Origin: Anaerolineae bacterium
GTDB lineage: Bacteria > Chloroflexota > Anaerolineae > Aggregatilineales > Phototrophicaceae
Assembly: GCA_013360465.1 (NCBI GenBank)
Contig: JABWBO010000010.1
Location: 1-64,000, forward strand
Length of the DNA stretch: 64,000 nucleotides
Reading direction: 5' to 3'
Position numbers and translations under genes: made by a program. Below, piece by piece: positions 52,500 through 61,445 of the stretch (positions are counted from its first letter, which is position 1; every line of letters begins with the position of its first letter). Under the pieces are notes generated by a model. The model searched no databases. It had not been told where the DNA came from and was given only the letters and a program-made list of their open reading frames with translations.

Positions 52500-53129
52500 A
52501 TGAACGGGGTATTCGCGCAGCTCAACGCAGCCTTAACCGGCACCGTCGAAGGTGTGCTGCGGTCGGTGGTGCAGGTGCGCGATTCGACGCGCGGCGCAGG
52601 CGCGGGGACGATCTGGCACAGCGATGGGCTGATCCTCACCAACGCCCACGTCGCCCAGCGGGGATCGCTGCAAGTGGCGCTGCATGATGGGCGCGTGCTG
52701 CCGGCGACGGTGATCGCCCGCGACGACGAGCGTGACCTCGCCGCCCTGTCCATCGATGCTCGCGACCTGCCGACGATACCGATCGGCAGTTCCCGGCATC
52801 TGCATCCGGGGCAGTGGGTGATGGCGCTCGGTCATCCCTGGGGCGTGACCAACGCCGTCACCGGCGGCATTCTGATCGGCGTGGGCAGCAACCTGCCCGA
52901 ACTTCAGATGCCGCGCCGTGACTGGGTTGTCGCCGACCTGCATCTCCGTCCGGGCAACTCCGGCGGTCCGATGATCGACGTGTCGGGGCGATTGATCGGC
53001 GTGAACACGCTGATGACTGGTCCCGGCGTCGGGGTCGCCGTCGGGGTCGATGCCGCTAAGGAATTCTTGAGGGAGTCGCTCGGCGCGCGGGCGGCAGATG
53101 CCGTCGTCCACGCCGCCGATTACGTGTAG
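52500..53129 (+). CDS. Trypsin-like serine protease without PDZ domain
   Basis: 209 residues from ATG 52500, 4 bases after the previous stop (the track ORF starts earlier, inside the upstream gene). Triad: His in LILTNAHVAQRG, Asp in RDDERDLAALSID and Ser in LRPGNSGGPMIDVSG, all canonical. No signal peptide and no PDZ domain. It forms a co-translated tandem with the PDZ-containing protease upstream, likely a duplication with domain loss. Confidence 0.87.
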   Translation: MNGVFAQLNAALTGTVEGVLRSVVQVRDSTRGAGAGTIWHSDGLILTNAHVAQRGSLQVALHDGRVLPATVIARDDERDLAALSIDARDLPTIPIGSSRHLHPGQWVMALGHPWGVTNAVTGGILIGVGSNLPELQMPRRDWVVADLHLRPGNSGGPMIDVSGRLIGVNTLMTGPGVGVAVGVDAAKEFLRESLGARAADAVVHAADYV

Positions 53130-53143
53130 CCGCTTCACATGTC

Positions 53144-53222
53144 GGGGGCAGATCGCCCATCTGTCCCCGTCCAGAACGATAACCCACACAGGGGTGGCGC
53201 TGCCGGCGCTGCCCCTGTTGTG
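53144..53222. terminator. Double hairpin between convergent genes
   Basis: Two stems lie between the protease and aldo/keto reductase genes: gggggcagat/atctgtcccc (53144-53153, 53159-53168) and cacaggggtggcgc/gcgctgcccctgttgtg (53187-53200, 53206-53222, with two wobble pairs). Each serves plausibly as a terminator for one of the converging transcripts. Confidence 0.55.
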
Positions 53223-53235
53223 TTATTCGACCATC

Positions 53236-54207
53236 TCAGCCGACCGGCGACCGATCATGCTCCAGGTTGAGCCATGTCAGCGTCTCCGGCGGCAGGGCGA
53301 TCTCCGCCGCCGCGAGGTTCGCCCGGAATTCCTCTGGCGTGCCGCATCCGACCAGCGCGAAGACGTTCAGCGGCAGGCTCATGACGTATGCCATCGCCAC
53401 CTGGGTGACGCTCAAGCCTATCTGATCCGCCAGCGCCCGCGCCCGTGCCAGGCGGGCGAAGTTATCTGGCGTGCAGTAGCACTGAACGGCGAGCTTGTCC
53501 AGGTAGCTGTCGAAGGCGTCGAGGTTGTCCGGCGTGAAGCGACCGGAGAAGAAGCCACCCGCCAGGCTTGACCAGGCGAACAGCGGCATCTGATTCTCGC
53601 CATAATAGCGGCGGGCGTCGTCATCAACGCTGATGCTGATGCAGTCCGCCCAGGGCGGCTCTGCCTGCCGCGCCAGGCTGAGGTTCGGGCTGCTGGCGAC
53701 GAACGGCGTCAGGCGGTGTTCCGCCGCGTAGGCGTTCGCCTCCTGAATGCGCGTATGGCTCCAGTTGGAGCCGCCGAAGGCGCGGATGCGCCCGGCGCGC
53801 AGATGCTCATTCAGCACCTCGACGATGGGACCGACCGGGACGGAGGGATCATCGCGATGAAGCAGATAGAGGTCGATATAGTCGAACTGGAAGCGCGCCA
53901 GCGAATCGTGGATGTCGGCGGTGATGTCGAAGGGGGTGACGCGCTTGCGGTCCTCGCTGTGGTGCGCGCCTTTGCCGATGATCACCACTTCTTCGCGGAT
54001 TCCCCGCTCGCGCACCCACTTCCCGACGAGGCGCTCGTTCTTGCCGTTACCATAGACGTGCGCCGTGTCGAATGTCGTGCAGCCCTGCTCGAAAATGCCG
54101 TCAAACAGATCGAAACCGGGGCTGCCATCCGGCGCGCCGACCATGAGTGTGCCCTGAACCAACCGCGAGATCGGTTTGTCTATGCCGGGGATGTGTGCGT
54201 ACTGCAT
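53236..54207 (-). CDS. Aldo/keto reductase
   Basis: 323 residues, TIM-barrel NAD(P)H-dependent oxidoreductase. Motifs: GCTTFDTAHVYGNGKNERLVGKWV with the catalytic Asp and Tyr (about 42-66), IGKGAHH (Lys; His nearby), YIDLYLLHRDDPSVPVGPIVEVLNEHLRAGRIRAFGGSNWS and the C-terminal VALVGCGTPEEF-like cofactor region (VFALVGCGTPEEFRANL). Substrate not predictable. It is not in an obvious operon. Confidence 0.92.
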   Translation of the reverse strand: MQYAHIPGIDKPISRLVQGTLMVGAPDGSPGFDLFDGIFEQGCTTFDTAHVYGNGKNERLVGKWVRERGIREEVVIIGKGAHHSEDRKRVTPFDITADIHDSLARFQFDYIDLYLLHRDDPSVPVGPIVEVLNEHLRAGRIRAFGGSNWSHTRIQEANAYAAEHRLTPFVASSPNLSLARQAEPPWADCISISVDDDARRYYGENQMPLFAWSSLAGGFFSGRFTPDNLDAFDSYLDKLAVQCYCTPDNFARLARARALADQIGLSVTQVAMAYVMSLPLNVFALVGCGTPEEFRANLAAAEIALPPETLTWLNLEHDRSPVG

Positions 54208-54349
54208 GGTGCCGCCTTTGTCAGGGGATAATCTGCGGATGATGACTCAATCCATGCGGCTTGTCCACAAGCCGATGACGGCTGACGGTTTCGATTTGCA
54301 GTCAGGCTCGCGGCGCAGAATCGACGCGCAGGTAGATGAGGGGAGCTGC

Positions 54350-54864
54350 TCAGATGTCTGCTTCCGTGGCGCTATCACCATTACCTTCATCACCAGGTAG
54401 AATTGACGCGAGTTCCCCTTCAACATCCAGTCCGAACCGGGTCGCGATTATTGCAATGTGAATTCCAAATACACCCCTCATTTGTCCCAAGGCGTCGTTA
54501 AAAAGCCAGCTCGCCCAATGATTACGTTGTCCACCGTACGCGATAATATCTGGGCTTTCTTGCCTCCGATCCGGTTCAAGAACTTTCGGCATGCTATGCG
54601 CATTGCTCGAAGGTTCTCCTCCAGTTCGGGTCCCGTGTCGGGACTCAATAGCATATCAGTTATGAATCCCCTGACTGCAACAACAGACTCTATGCAGTGA
54701 CTGGGTATTTCCATCTGTTCAGGAGCATACAACACTCTTCTATCTTCCAGATAGATTATCACCCTTCGTGCCAATGCGTGTTGAGATTCTGGCGGAGTCC
54801 AGGACATACCAAAAATGGGCGTGCTGAATCCGGTGAGACGTGATTTGATTTCATCGAATTGCAT
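54350..54864 (-). pseudogene. DUF6650-like protein, frameshifted, in AT-richer island
   Basis: Two minus-strand frames together make one protein. From ATG 54864: MQFDEIKSRLTGFSTPIFGMSWTPPE ... ARRVIIYLEDRRVLYAPEQ ... LRAMRIACRKFLNRIGG. After a shift near 54560-54572 the other frame gives QESPDIIAYGGQRNHWASWLFNDALGQMRGVFGIHIAIIATRFGLDVEGELASILPG. The combined order matches a bacterial family I recall as DUF6650 (unverified). The intact length would be ~171 residues. The stretch 54240-54900 is noticeably less GC-rich than the surroundings, suggesting recent acquisition. A single-base indel, real or a sequencing error, explains the break. Confidence 0.65.
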
Positions 54865-54912
54865 GGTGTCAGCTAACCTTCCATGTTGGTTCATCAAGCA
54901 AACTAGCCAGCG

Positions 54913-55146
54913 TTAGGGCTGCGCGATGGCTTGAAGGTTAGCCCGAATCGGTAGATCGTCGATGCTGCCGCGCGTACTCAGGTTCAGGATGGTCAGCCCG
55001 ACGACTTCCTGTGTCTCAGGATCGATGCGCACCAGGATGTCGTCACCTGCCTCGCGGGAGATCGCCGGACGCGGCTCGCCGACTGAGAGATAGAGCACAT
55101 CGCCGATCGCATCGTAGGCGATCTGCATGATGTGCTTTTCTGTCAT
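54913..55146 (-). CDS. DUF2283-family protein
   Basis: 77 residues from ATG 55146 (MTEKHIMQIAYDAIGDVLYLSVGE); the track adds 9 upstream codons with poor support. The pattern Y-D-x-x-x-D-V-L-Y-L ... DDILVRIDPETQEVVGLTILNLS is characteristic of DUF2283. This small family often accompanies toxin-antitoxin-like genes, with the partner usually a DUF4258-type protein directly upstream. Here only a 21-codon ORF precedes it. Confidence 0.85.
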   Translation of the reverse strand: MTEKHIMQIAYDAIGDVLYLSVGEPRPAISREAGDDILVRIDPETQEVVGLTILNLSTRGSIDDLPIRANLQAIAQP

Positions 55147-55147
55147 A

Positions 55148-55213
55148 TCACCCCTCCGATAGACCCAACACAACTTCAGCGCCGGAGACTTCCTGGTAAA
55201 CCCGTTCGCTCAT
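55148..55213 (-). CDS. Possible 21-residue ORF upstream of DUF2283
   Basis: ATG 55213 encodes MSERVYQEVSGAEVVLGLSEG and stops at 55148, one base before the DUF2283 start. This spacing would allow translational coupling. It could be a leader peptide, or the remnant of a deleted partner gene. It is too short for any family assignment. Confidence 0.3.
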   Translation of the reverse strand: MSERVYQEVSGAEVVLGLSEG

Positions 55214-55219
55214 GTTGGA

Positions 55220-56680
55220 TCAGCTTTGCAGCGGGCGGCGCTGCTCTGGGGCGAGCGGACTTTTCACGATCACGAACTGCGCCTGATCATGCATCGCCTC
55301 GATGCTGCGGGCGTTGCAGTAGCTCATGCCCGAAAGCAGCCCGCCGCGCAGCTTCTTCAGCACCTTAATCGCTTTACCCTTGTACGGCGTGAAGGTGGTG
55401 CGCCCCTCCGGCACATAGTCGTCGGCGCTGGTCGTGCTTTCGCCCAGCGCCCGGCGCTTCTCGAACGCCGACGCCGATGCCATGCCCCGCACCATCTTCT
55501 TGAGCATGCCATCCTGTTCGACCGGTTCACCGGGGCTTTCTTCCGTGCCCGCCAGCAGCGAGCCGATCATGACGGTGTTCGCGCCGGCAGCGATGGCTTT
55601 CGCCACGTCGCCCGGCTTGCGAATGCCGCCATCGCCGATGATCGGCAGCCGATCCTGATCGCTGGCGAAGGCTTCCGCCGCGTTCATGATCGCCGTGATC
55701 TGGGGTATGCCCACCCCCGCCACGTCGCGTGTCTCACACACGTAGCCGGGACCGACCCCGACCTTGACGCCGTCCGCACCGGCGTCGCGCACATAGCGCG
55801 CACCCTCCACCGTCGCCACGTTGCCGGCGACAATGGGCGTGCGAATGCGTTCTTCGATCTTCAGCCGCCGCAGGATTTCCTGCGTGTAATCCAGCTCGCC
55901 ATGCGCGATATCCAGCACCAGTACATCGACCTCGGCTTCGACCAACCGCAGCGCGCGTTCAATGTCGCCTTCCTGCACACCAATCGCCGCACCGACCATC
56001 AGCTGCCCTTTGGCATCCAGCGAGGCATGGGGGTAATGCTGGTAGTGTTCGTGATCTTTTGTGGTATAGACGCCCACCAGCCTGCCATCTTCGGCAACGA
56101 CCGGGACCTTTTCGATGCGCCGCTGACGCATCACGGCGACCGCGCCCTCCAGCGTCGTGCCGGGCGGGACCGTCCACATGCGTTCGCGCGGCGTCATCAC
56201 CTCGCGCAGGGGGGTGACTGGCTCGCCGGCGTCGAAGTCGCGCGGGGTGGCGATACCCACGAAGGCGCCGTCGAAGGACTCGCCCTCGTAGATGATGACA
56301 TAGCCGCGTTCGCGTTCGTGCAGCAGACGCTGGGCGTCGGCGATAGTAGCGTTTTCCGGGATGACCGGAGGATGATCTTCCATGACACGCATCCGCTCTT
56401 TGACGCGCCGCGCTTCCTTCACCTGCTCGTCGATGCTCATGAAGCGGTGGATGACGCCGAACGCCCCCCACAGCGCCAGCGTCGTCGCCATGCGCCAGCC
56501 TGTGACAGTATCCATGTTGGCGGAGAGGAGCGGAATGTGAATGGGAGGGACGCCGCGTGCAACCTGTGCCGACGTGTCGATTTCGCCGCTGAAGCGCGAG
56601 CGGATCGAAGACCGCCGAGGCACGAGCAGCACATCGTCGAAGCCGAGACCTTCGCCAAGTATTTTGGGATTCGTATTCAT
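55220..56680 (-). CDS. IMP dehydrogenase-like protein with CBS pair
   Basis: 486 residues, normal IMPDH length. TIM-barrel start [29 protein letters not shown] pair about 90-210 ([36 protein letters not shown]); [15 protein letters not shown]; catalytic loop [22 protein letters not shown] with the nucleophilic Cys; [30 protein letters not shown]. The active loop differs from the usual GPGSICTTR: Ser-Ile/Val to Tyr-Val before Cys and Glu after it. It may be a divergent GuaB or a GMP-reductase-like paralogue, so I leave the symbol open. It lies 101 bases after ppc. Confidence 0.85.
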   Translation of the reverse strand: MNTNPKILGEGLGFDDVLLVPRRSSIRSRFSGEIDTSAQVARGVPPIHIPLLSANMDTVTGWRMATTLALWGAFGVIHRFMSIDEQVKEARRVKERMRVMEDHPPVIPENATIADAQRLLHERERGYVIIYEGESFDGAFVGIATPRDFDAGEPVTPLREVMTPRERMWTVPPGTTLEGAVAVMRQRRIEKVPVVAEDGRLVGVYTTKDHEHYQHYPHASLDAKGQLMVGAAIGVQEGDIERALRLVEAEVDVLVLDIAHGELDYTQEILRRLKIEERIRTPIVAGNVATVEGARYVRDAGADGVKVGVGPGYVCETRDVAGVGIPQITAIMNAAEAFASDQDRLPIIGDGGIRKPGDVAKAIAAGANTVMIGSLLAGTEESPGEPVEQDGMLKKMVRGMASASAFEKRRALGESTTSADDYVPEGRTTFTPYKGKAIKVLKKLRGGLLSGMSYCNARSIEAMHDQAQFVIVKSPLAPEQRRPLQS

Positions 56681-56781
56681 TTCTGGGATGCCTTACTGCG
56701 GTCCCTGCCGATAACCATCGTATTGTTGTGGAGGGCGGCTCATTTGTCGATACTGACCGCGCCCCTCCCGATTTGTTGATT

Positions 56782-59448
56782 TTAACCAGTCGTCTTCATG
56801 CCGGCGGCGATGCCGTTGATCGTCGCCAGCACGGCGTTGAGCAGCGCCTCGTGTTCGTTCGTGCCCGGCGCGGCTTCGCGCAGACGGCGCAGCAGACTCG
56901 TCTGTATGTAGTTGAGTGGATCGATGTACGGGTTGCGACGCTCAATCGAGCGTTTCATCACCGGGGCATGATCGAGCAGATCGGCGCTGCCCATGATCTG
57001 GCAGATGTGCTGCCGGGCGAGTCCGTGTTCCTCGGTGATGCGCTGGAAGATGCCCTCACGTACATCCTGATCGCGCACCAGGTCGGCGTACAGCCGGGCG
57101 ATGCCCATATCGGCTTTGGCGATATCCAGTTCGACGTTTTCCACCAAAGCACGGAAGAATGTCCACTTGTGATACATCTCCTGAAGTATCCGCAGCCCGC
57201 TCGGCGCGGCGCAGAACTGCTCCAGTGCCGTGCCCACGCCGAACCAGCTGGGGATGATAGCGCGGCTCTGCATCCAGGAGAACATCCAGGGGATGGCGCG
57301 GATCGACTCGAACCCTCCGGCGCTGCGTCTTGCCGGTCGGCTGCCGATGGGCAGACGCGCCAGTTCATTGATCGGAGTCGCCTGCTGCCAGTATTCCAGA
57401 AAGCCTGGCGTCTCGTAGACGAAGGTGCGGTAGGCAGCTTCGCTGGTTTCGGCAAGGCGCTGCATGGTCGCCCTCCAGTCGGGGTGAACCTGGGGACGGT
57501 TCGGCGCGCCGAGCGCGATCAGCGTGGCGTTCATGACCTGCTGTAAGTGCCGGCGGGCGATGGCGGCGTTGGCGTAACGGTAAGCGATCACTTCACCCTG
57601 TTCGGTGATCTTGACCGAACCTTTCAGTGCGCCCGGCGGCTGAGACAGGATCGCCCGGTTGGTCGGTCCACCGCCGCGCCCAATGCTGCCGCCGCGTCCG
57701 TGAAACAGATCCATCTCGATGCCGTAGCGTTCGCAGGTTTCGGCGAGCGCCTGCTGCGCCTGATACAGCCCCCAGTTCGAGGCGAAATAGCCGCCGTCCT
57801 TGTTGCTGTCGCTGTAGCCGAGCATGATCTGCTGACGATCCCCGCGCCTGGCAAGGTGCGCACGGTAGCGGGGGTTCTCGAACAGCGCGGTCATGATCGC
57901 CGGGGCGCTTTGCAGGTCTTCGATGGTCTCGAAGAGCGGTGCTAGATCGACCGCATCGGCGACGCCGACTTCCTGAGCGAACAGGAGCAGAGTCAGGACA
58001 TCGCTGGGCGCGGTACTCATGCTGGCGATGATGCTGTCGATGACGATGCGCCCATACGTGCGATGCGCTCTGCCGATCATGCGCCAGTTCTGGATGACCC
58101 GGTTGGTCGTCTCGGAAAGGTGCGCTTCGGTGGGGAAGAACGGGCGTGGGCTGGCGATTTCGGCATTGAGGAGGCGCTGTTTTTCTGCTTCAGGAAGCTG
58201 GGCGTAGTGTTCAACCTGTCCATAATGCCGAAGGAGTTCGTCCATCGTCGAACGGTGCAGGCGTGCGTCTTCGCGGATGTCCAACGGCACGATGTGTAAG
58301 CCGAATAACCGCACTTTTTCGATCAACCGGCGCAGTGTGCCATCGGCGACGCAGCGCCCCCGGTTGCCGAGCAGGCTCTTGCGGACGATCATCAGGTCGC
58401 TGAGCAGTTCTTCCTGCGAGCGATACTCGTCGCGTTCCAGCTTTTCCCAGATGATCGCCATCACCAGTCGATAAATTTCATCGGCGTCGCGTTCAGGGAA
58501 ACCGGTCTTCGAGACCCAGCGCATTAATTCCTGGGAGACGCCGATTTCATCGATAGACTGCGTGAGGTGATCGCGCAGCAGGGTGACCTCTGCCTGATAA
58601 ATCTGCCGCGCGGTGGCGCGCATCTTCGCCAGGGCGTCCAGGGTGACATCGGCGGTCACGTTGGGGTTGCCGTCGCGGTCTCCACCGATCCACGAGGCGA
58701 AACGCAGCACTTCCGGCAGATCGCTCCAGTCGCCTTCGGGATAAACTTGTTCCAGCGCCGACCGCAGGTCTTCGTAGAGATCGATGGTCTGTTCCATGAT
58801 CACCGAAGTGAGGAAGTACAGCCCAAAATCTACCTCGTCATCGACCTTCGGGCGCGAGGCGCGTGTGGGGCGGGTCTGCCAGAGTTCCTCGATCTCCTCG
58901 CTCAGCGAAATCTCGATGCTCCGGCGCTCGCGGGGGAGCATAACCTCGCGCGAGCGGCTGGCGAGCAGGTCGGCAATATGCCGCAGCTTGATCAGGATCT
59001 CTTTGCGCTTCGCTTCAGAAGGGTGCGCCGTGATGACCAGGCGCACGCGCAGTTTTTCCAGGGCGCGGCGCACCTCGGCGGCGCCGACCCCCGCTGCGCG
59101 GAGTTCGCGTATAGCGGCGTCGATATTTTCTGAGAGTTTGTTCTCTGCTTCGCGGGTGCGCAGCACGCGGATGCGCTGTTCGTCTTCGGCGATGTTGATC
59201 AGTTGAAAATAGTTGCTAAAAGCCTTGGTCAGGATGCGCACCGAGTCCAGCGGCAGGTCGCGTATCGTTGCTTCCAGCGCTGCCGCCGCCTGCTCATCTC
59301 CCTGGCGGCGCGCCTTGGCGAGCGCGCGCACCTGTTCCACCAGGGCAAAGGCGTCATCGCCATGCTGATCGCGGATCACCATGCCGAGCAGATTGCCGAG
59401 CAAGCGAATATCGGTACTCAACGCGCTGGCGAGGTCGTATTCCTGCAT
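56782..59448 (-). CDS. ppc: Phosphoenolpyruvate carboxylase
   Basis: 888 residues from ATG 59448 (MQEYDLASALSTDIRLLGNLLG); the track's longer start runs into a repeat element and is rejected. Motifs: VRLVITAHPSEAKRKEI (usually HPTEA; a conservative Thr-to-Ser change beside the catalytic His), WIGGDRDGNPNVTADVT, MLGYSDSNKDGGYFASNW, FHGRGGSIGRGGGPTN and the C-terminal MKTTG. It makes oxaloacetate from PEP and bicarbonate, an anaplerotic step feeding the TCA cycle. Confidence 0.97.
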   Translation of the reverse strand: MQEYDLASALSTDIRLLGNLLGMVIRDQHGDDAFALVEQVRALAKARRQGDEQAAAALEATIRDLPLDSVRILTKAFSNYFQLINIAEDEQRIRVLRTREAENKLSENIDAAIRELRAAGVGAAEVRRALEKLRVRLVITAHPSEAKRKEILIKLRHIADLLASRSREVMLPRERRSIEISLSEEIEELWQTRPTRASRPKVDDEVDFGLYFLTSVIMEQTIDLYEDLRSALEQVYPEGDWSDLPEVLRFASWIGGDRDGNPNVTADVTLDALAKMRATARQIYQAEVTLLRDHLTQSIDEIGVSQELMRWVSKTGFPERDADEIYRLVMAIIWEKLERDEYRSQEELLSDLMIVRKSLLGNRGRCVADGTLRRLIEKVRLFGLHIVPLDIREDARLHRSTMDELLRHYGQVEHYAQLPEAEKQRLLNAEIASPRPFFPTEAHLSETTNRVIQNWRMIGRAHRTYGRIVIDSIIASMSTAPSDVLTLLLFAQEVGVADAVDLAPLFETIEDLQSAPAIMTALFENPRYRAHLARRGDRQQIMLGYSDSNKDGGYFASNWGLYQAQQALAETCERYGIEMDLFHGRGGSIGRGGGPTNRAILSQPPGALKGSVKITEQGEVIAYRYANAAIARRHLQQVMNATLIALGAPNRPQVHPDWRATMQRLAETSEAAYRTFVYETPGFLEYWQQATPINELARLPIGSRPARRSAGGFESIRAIPWMFSWMQSRAIIPSWFGVGTALEQFCAAPSGLRILQEMYHKWTFFRALVENVELDIAKADMGIARLYADLVRDQDVREGIFQRITEEHGLARQHICQIMGSADLLDHAPVMKRSIERRNPYIDPLNYIQTSLLRRLREAAPGTNEHEALLNAVLATINGIAAGMKTTG

Positions 59449-59533
59449 GTCTGTTGTCCTCACAGGTGCGATACGCTGAATCTTACCGCAAACCGCGAGG
59501 AAAACGACAGGGGGGCTGTCGGATTTAGGGTCT

Positions 59534-59650
59534 GTCTGCAAACTGCTTACCTCACCCCGTTTCGCTGCGCTCAACCGCCCCAATTGGAGAGGGGCAGGGG
59601 GTGAGGTTGGGGTGAGGTTGTGTGAAGACCGGGTTTGCAGACACGCTCTA
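59534..59650. repeat. Dispersed repeat copy 2, MITE-like, abutting an ABC permease gene
   Basis: Perfect 10-bp inverted repeats gtctgcaaac (59534-59543) and gtttgcagac (59633-59642) flank ~90 bases containing ctcacccc/ggggtgag stems. Reversed, 59609-59650 matches 23106-23147 at ~40 of 42 bases. Its outer edge (CTA at 59648-59650) is the TAG stop codon of the ABC permease on the minus strand, so the element may have set the end of that gene. Confidence 0.75.
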
Positions 59651-60583
59651 GTAGTTGGTCTCCAGGTCGATGACGCCTTTTTCGCGCGCCTGACGCATCG
59701 ACCAGCGGTAGACGAATGCCGCGCTGATCCATAGCCCGACCGACATCGCCAGCAGGATGAAGGTGATGGCGGTGTTATCCAGGGCAGCGAACGTCTGGAA
59801 ACCGATCATGTTCGCTCCCAGGAGCGCGCGGCGCATCGCCTCCAGCCAGTAGGTCGCCGGGAAGATCAGCCCGATTTCGCGCAGCACCGGCGGCAGGATG
59901 TCGAGAGGGAAGAGCGCCCCGGCGAACAGATAGAGCGCCCCGGAGATCAGCTCACCCGCCTGCCAGGCATTCCGCCCAAGCTGGAAAGAGATCGCCCCGA
60001 TAATCAGCCCCAGCCCAGAGAGCGTGGTCAGCCCCAGCACGATGCTGGCGATCAGGAACGGCAGGTCAATCGAACCGAAAGTGATCGGGATGCCGAACAG
60101 CAGCACGCCGAAGACTGTCACGATGATCGTCGAGATCGTGCCGATGAGCAGGCGGGCAGCGCCGCGCCCGCACAGATAGGCATAGCCAACCAGCGGAGAC
60201 GTGTAAAGCTGCTTGGCAGTTCGGTAATGTTCACGGTCGTCGATCACCGCCCAGCTGATGCCCGCCAGCATCCCGCCGACGATGATGTACAGGGCGTTGC
60301 CCAGATAGATGTAGGCGAAGATCGGCTGCTGTGTCGCGCCGTCCGTGATGACGCTGTACATGACCACCAGGATCATGACGCTGGCGAGTGGGCGGGCGAA
60401 CGAGTAGACCGCGAACAGCAGAGGGTCCGCCCAGTTGGACTCGATCTGCCAGCCGAGCCATGCCCCCAGGATGAACGAACGCAGGGCATCGCTCCGCTGA
60501 ACGAAAGGCAGGCTCAGCAGGCGGTCGGCGAAACCCATTGGGCGGTGGTCGCCTTCGGGGCGTGCCGAGGATAGTGTGATCAT
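59648..60583 (-). CDS. ABC-2 type transporter permease
   Basis: 311 residues, six predicted helices. The N-terminal cytosolic segment is followed by PLLFAVYSFARPLASVMILVVMYSVI, YIYLGNALYIIVGGMLAGISWAVIDDREHYRTAKQLYTSPL and the C-terminal SGALYLFAGALFPLDILPPVLREIGLIFPATYWLEAMRRAL, which is typical of ABC-2 (DrrB/ABCB-like) exporters. The stop codon lies at the edge of a repeat. It starts 4 bases after the second permease. Confidence 0.9.
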   Translation of the reverse strand: MITLSSARPEGDHRPMGFADRLLSLPFVQRSDALRSFILGAWLGWQIESNWADPLLFAVYSFARPLASVMILVVMYSVITDGATQQPIFAYIYLGNALYIIVGGMLAGISWAVIDDREHYRTAKQLYTSPLVGYAYLCGRGAARLLIGTISTIIVTVFGVLLFGIPITFGSIDLPFLIASIVLGLTTLSGLGLIIGAISFQLGRNAWQAGELISGALYLFAGALFPLDILPPVLREIGLIFPATYWLEAMRRALLGANMIGFQTFAALDNTAITFILLAMSVGLWISAAFVYRWSMRQAREKGVIDLETNY

Positions 60584-60587
60584 GTGC

Positions 60588-61445
60588 TTAACGCCTCCGC
60601 TCGATCAGCCGACCCTCACGCCGCCCGATCTCTTCCAGCTTGGTGAGCATGAACCGCGCCGCCGCCAGGAAGAAGACCGATAGGATGAGCAGGATGATCG
60701 CTTCAACTTCAACGGACAGGAAGCCGAGCGTCGCGTCGCCGGCGAAGAGCAGCTGGCGCATGCCGTCCATGCCGAGGGTCAGCGGGATGAGCGACGAAGC
60801 CGCCGCGACCCAGAAGCCGAGCGCCCGCACCGGAAAGTAAAACCCCGATGCCAGATAGATCGGCTCCTGCAAGAGGTTCGCCAGATGCCAGGCTTCGCGC
60901 CCGGAGGCGAGGAACACCGCCGCAAACATCATGCCCATGCCGTAGAGGGCGATCATCGTCAGGAAGAAAATGGCGATCAACAGCGGCACACTGCTGATCG
61001 TGTAGGTGACGCTGAACGCCAGCGAACACACGATCAGGATGATCGCCGCGCGCGTCACGGTCATGACGAAGCCGCCGACCGCCATGCCGAGCAGGATCGC
61101 CATCAGCGGTCCGGGGCTGAGGATATAGATCTCCAGGTTGCCGCCCTCTTTATCCCAGTAAAGCTGGCTCGCCATCGCCCACAGGATATTCAGCCAGAAT
61201 GCCGTCATCGCTCCGCCCAGGACGACGAAGCCGACGTATTCTTCTGGCGCGCCGACGGCTTGATAGACGAAGACGTAGCCGGCCGTCGCCGCCAGCGGCA
61301 GCACTGTTTCGAAGAACAGCCAGCTGCGCTCGCGGACGAGCGACCCGACGATACGCGGATAGGCGCGCGCCCACATCGTGCGCCAGAATAACATCGCGCC
61401 GGTCGCTTTGGCTGTCGGCGGGGCGGGCGTTTTAATCTGAGTCAT
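60588..61445 (-). CDS. ABC-2 type transporter permease
   Basis: 285 residues, six helices. Features: FWLNILWAMASQLYWDKEGGNLEIYILSPGPLMAILLGMAVGG (the coupling-helix region) and EAWHLANLLQEPIYLASGFYFPVRALGFWVAAASSLIPLTLGMDGMRQLLF at the C-terminal half, the standard ABC-2 pattern. It pairs with the other permease as a heterodimer. Its start overlaps the ATPase stop by 4 bases. Confidence 0.9.
   Translation of the reverse strand: MTQIKTPAPPTAKATGAMLFWRTMWARAYPRIVGSLVRERSWLFFETVLPLAATAGYVFVYQAVGAPEEYVGFVVLGGAMTAFWLNILWAMASQLYWDKEGGNLEIYILSPGPLMAILLGMAVGGFVMTVTRAAIILIVCSLAFSVTYTISSVPLLIAIFFLTMIALYGMGMMFAAVFLASGREAWHLANLLQEPIYLASGFYFPVRALGFWVAAASSLIPLTLGMDGMRQLLFAGDATLGFLSVEVEAIILLILSVFFLAAARFMLTKLEEIGRREGRLIERRR

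Noticed and set aside
55226-56779. 517-residue plus-strand ORF opposite the IMPDH-like gene
   Set aside because: Antisense shadow; Arg/His/Asp-rich with no fold features.
59449-59583. 45-residue N-terminal extension of ppc in the ORF track
   Set aside because: It runs into the dispersed repeat element and has no similarity to PEP carboxylase N-termini; ATG 59448 gives the standard start.
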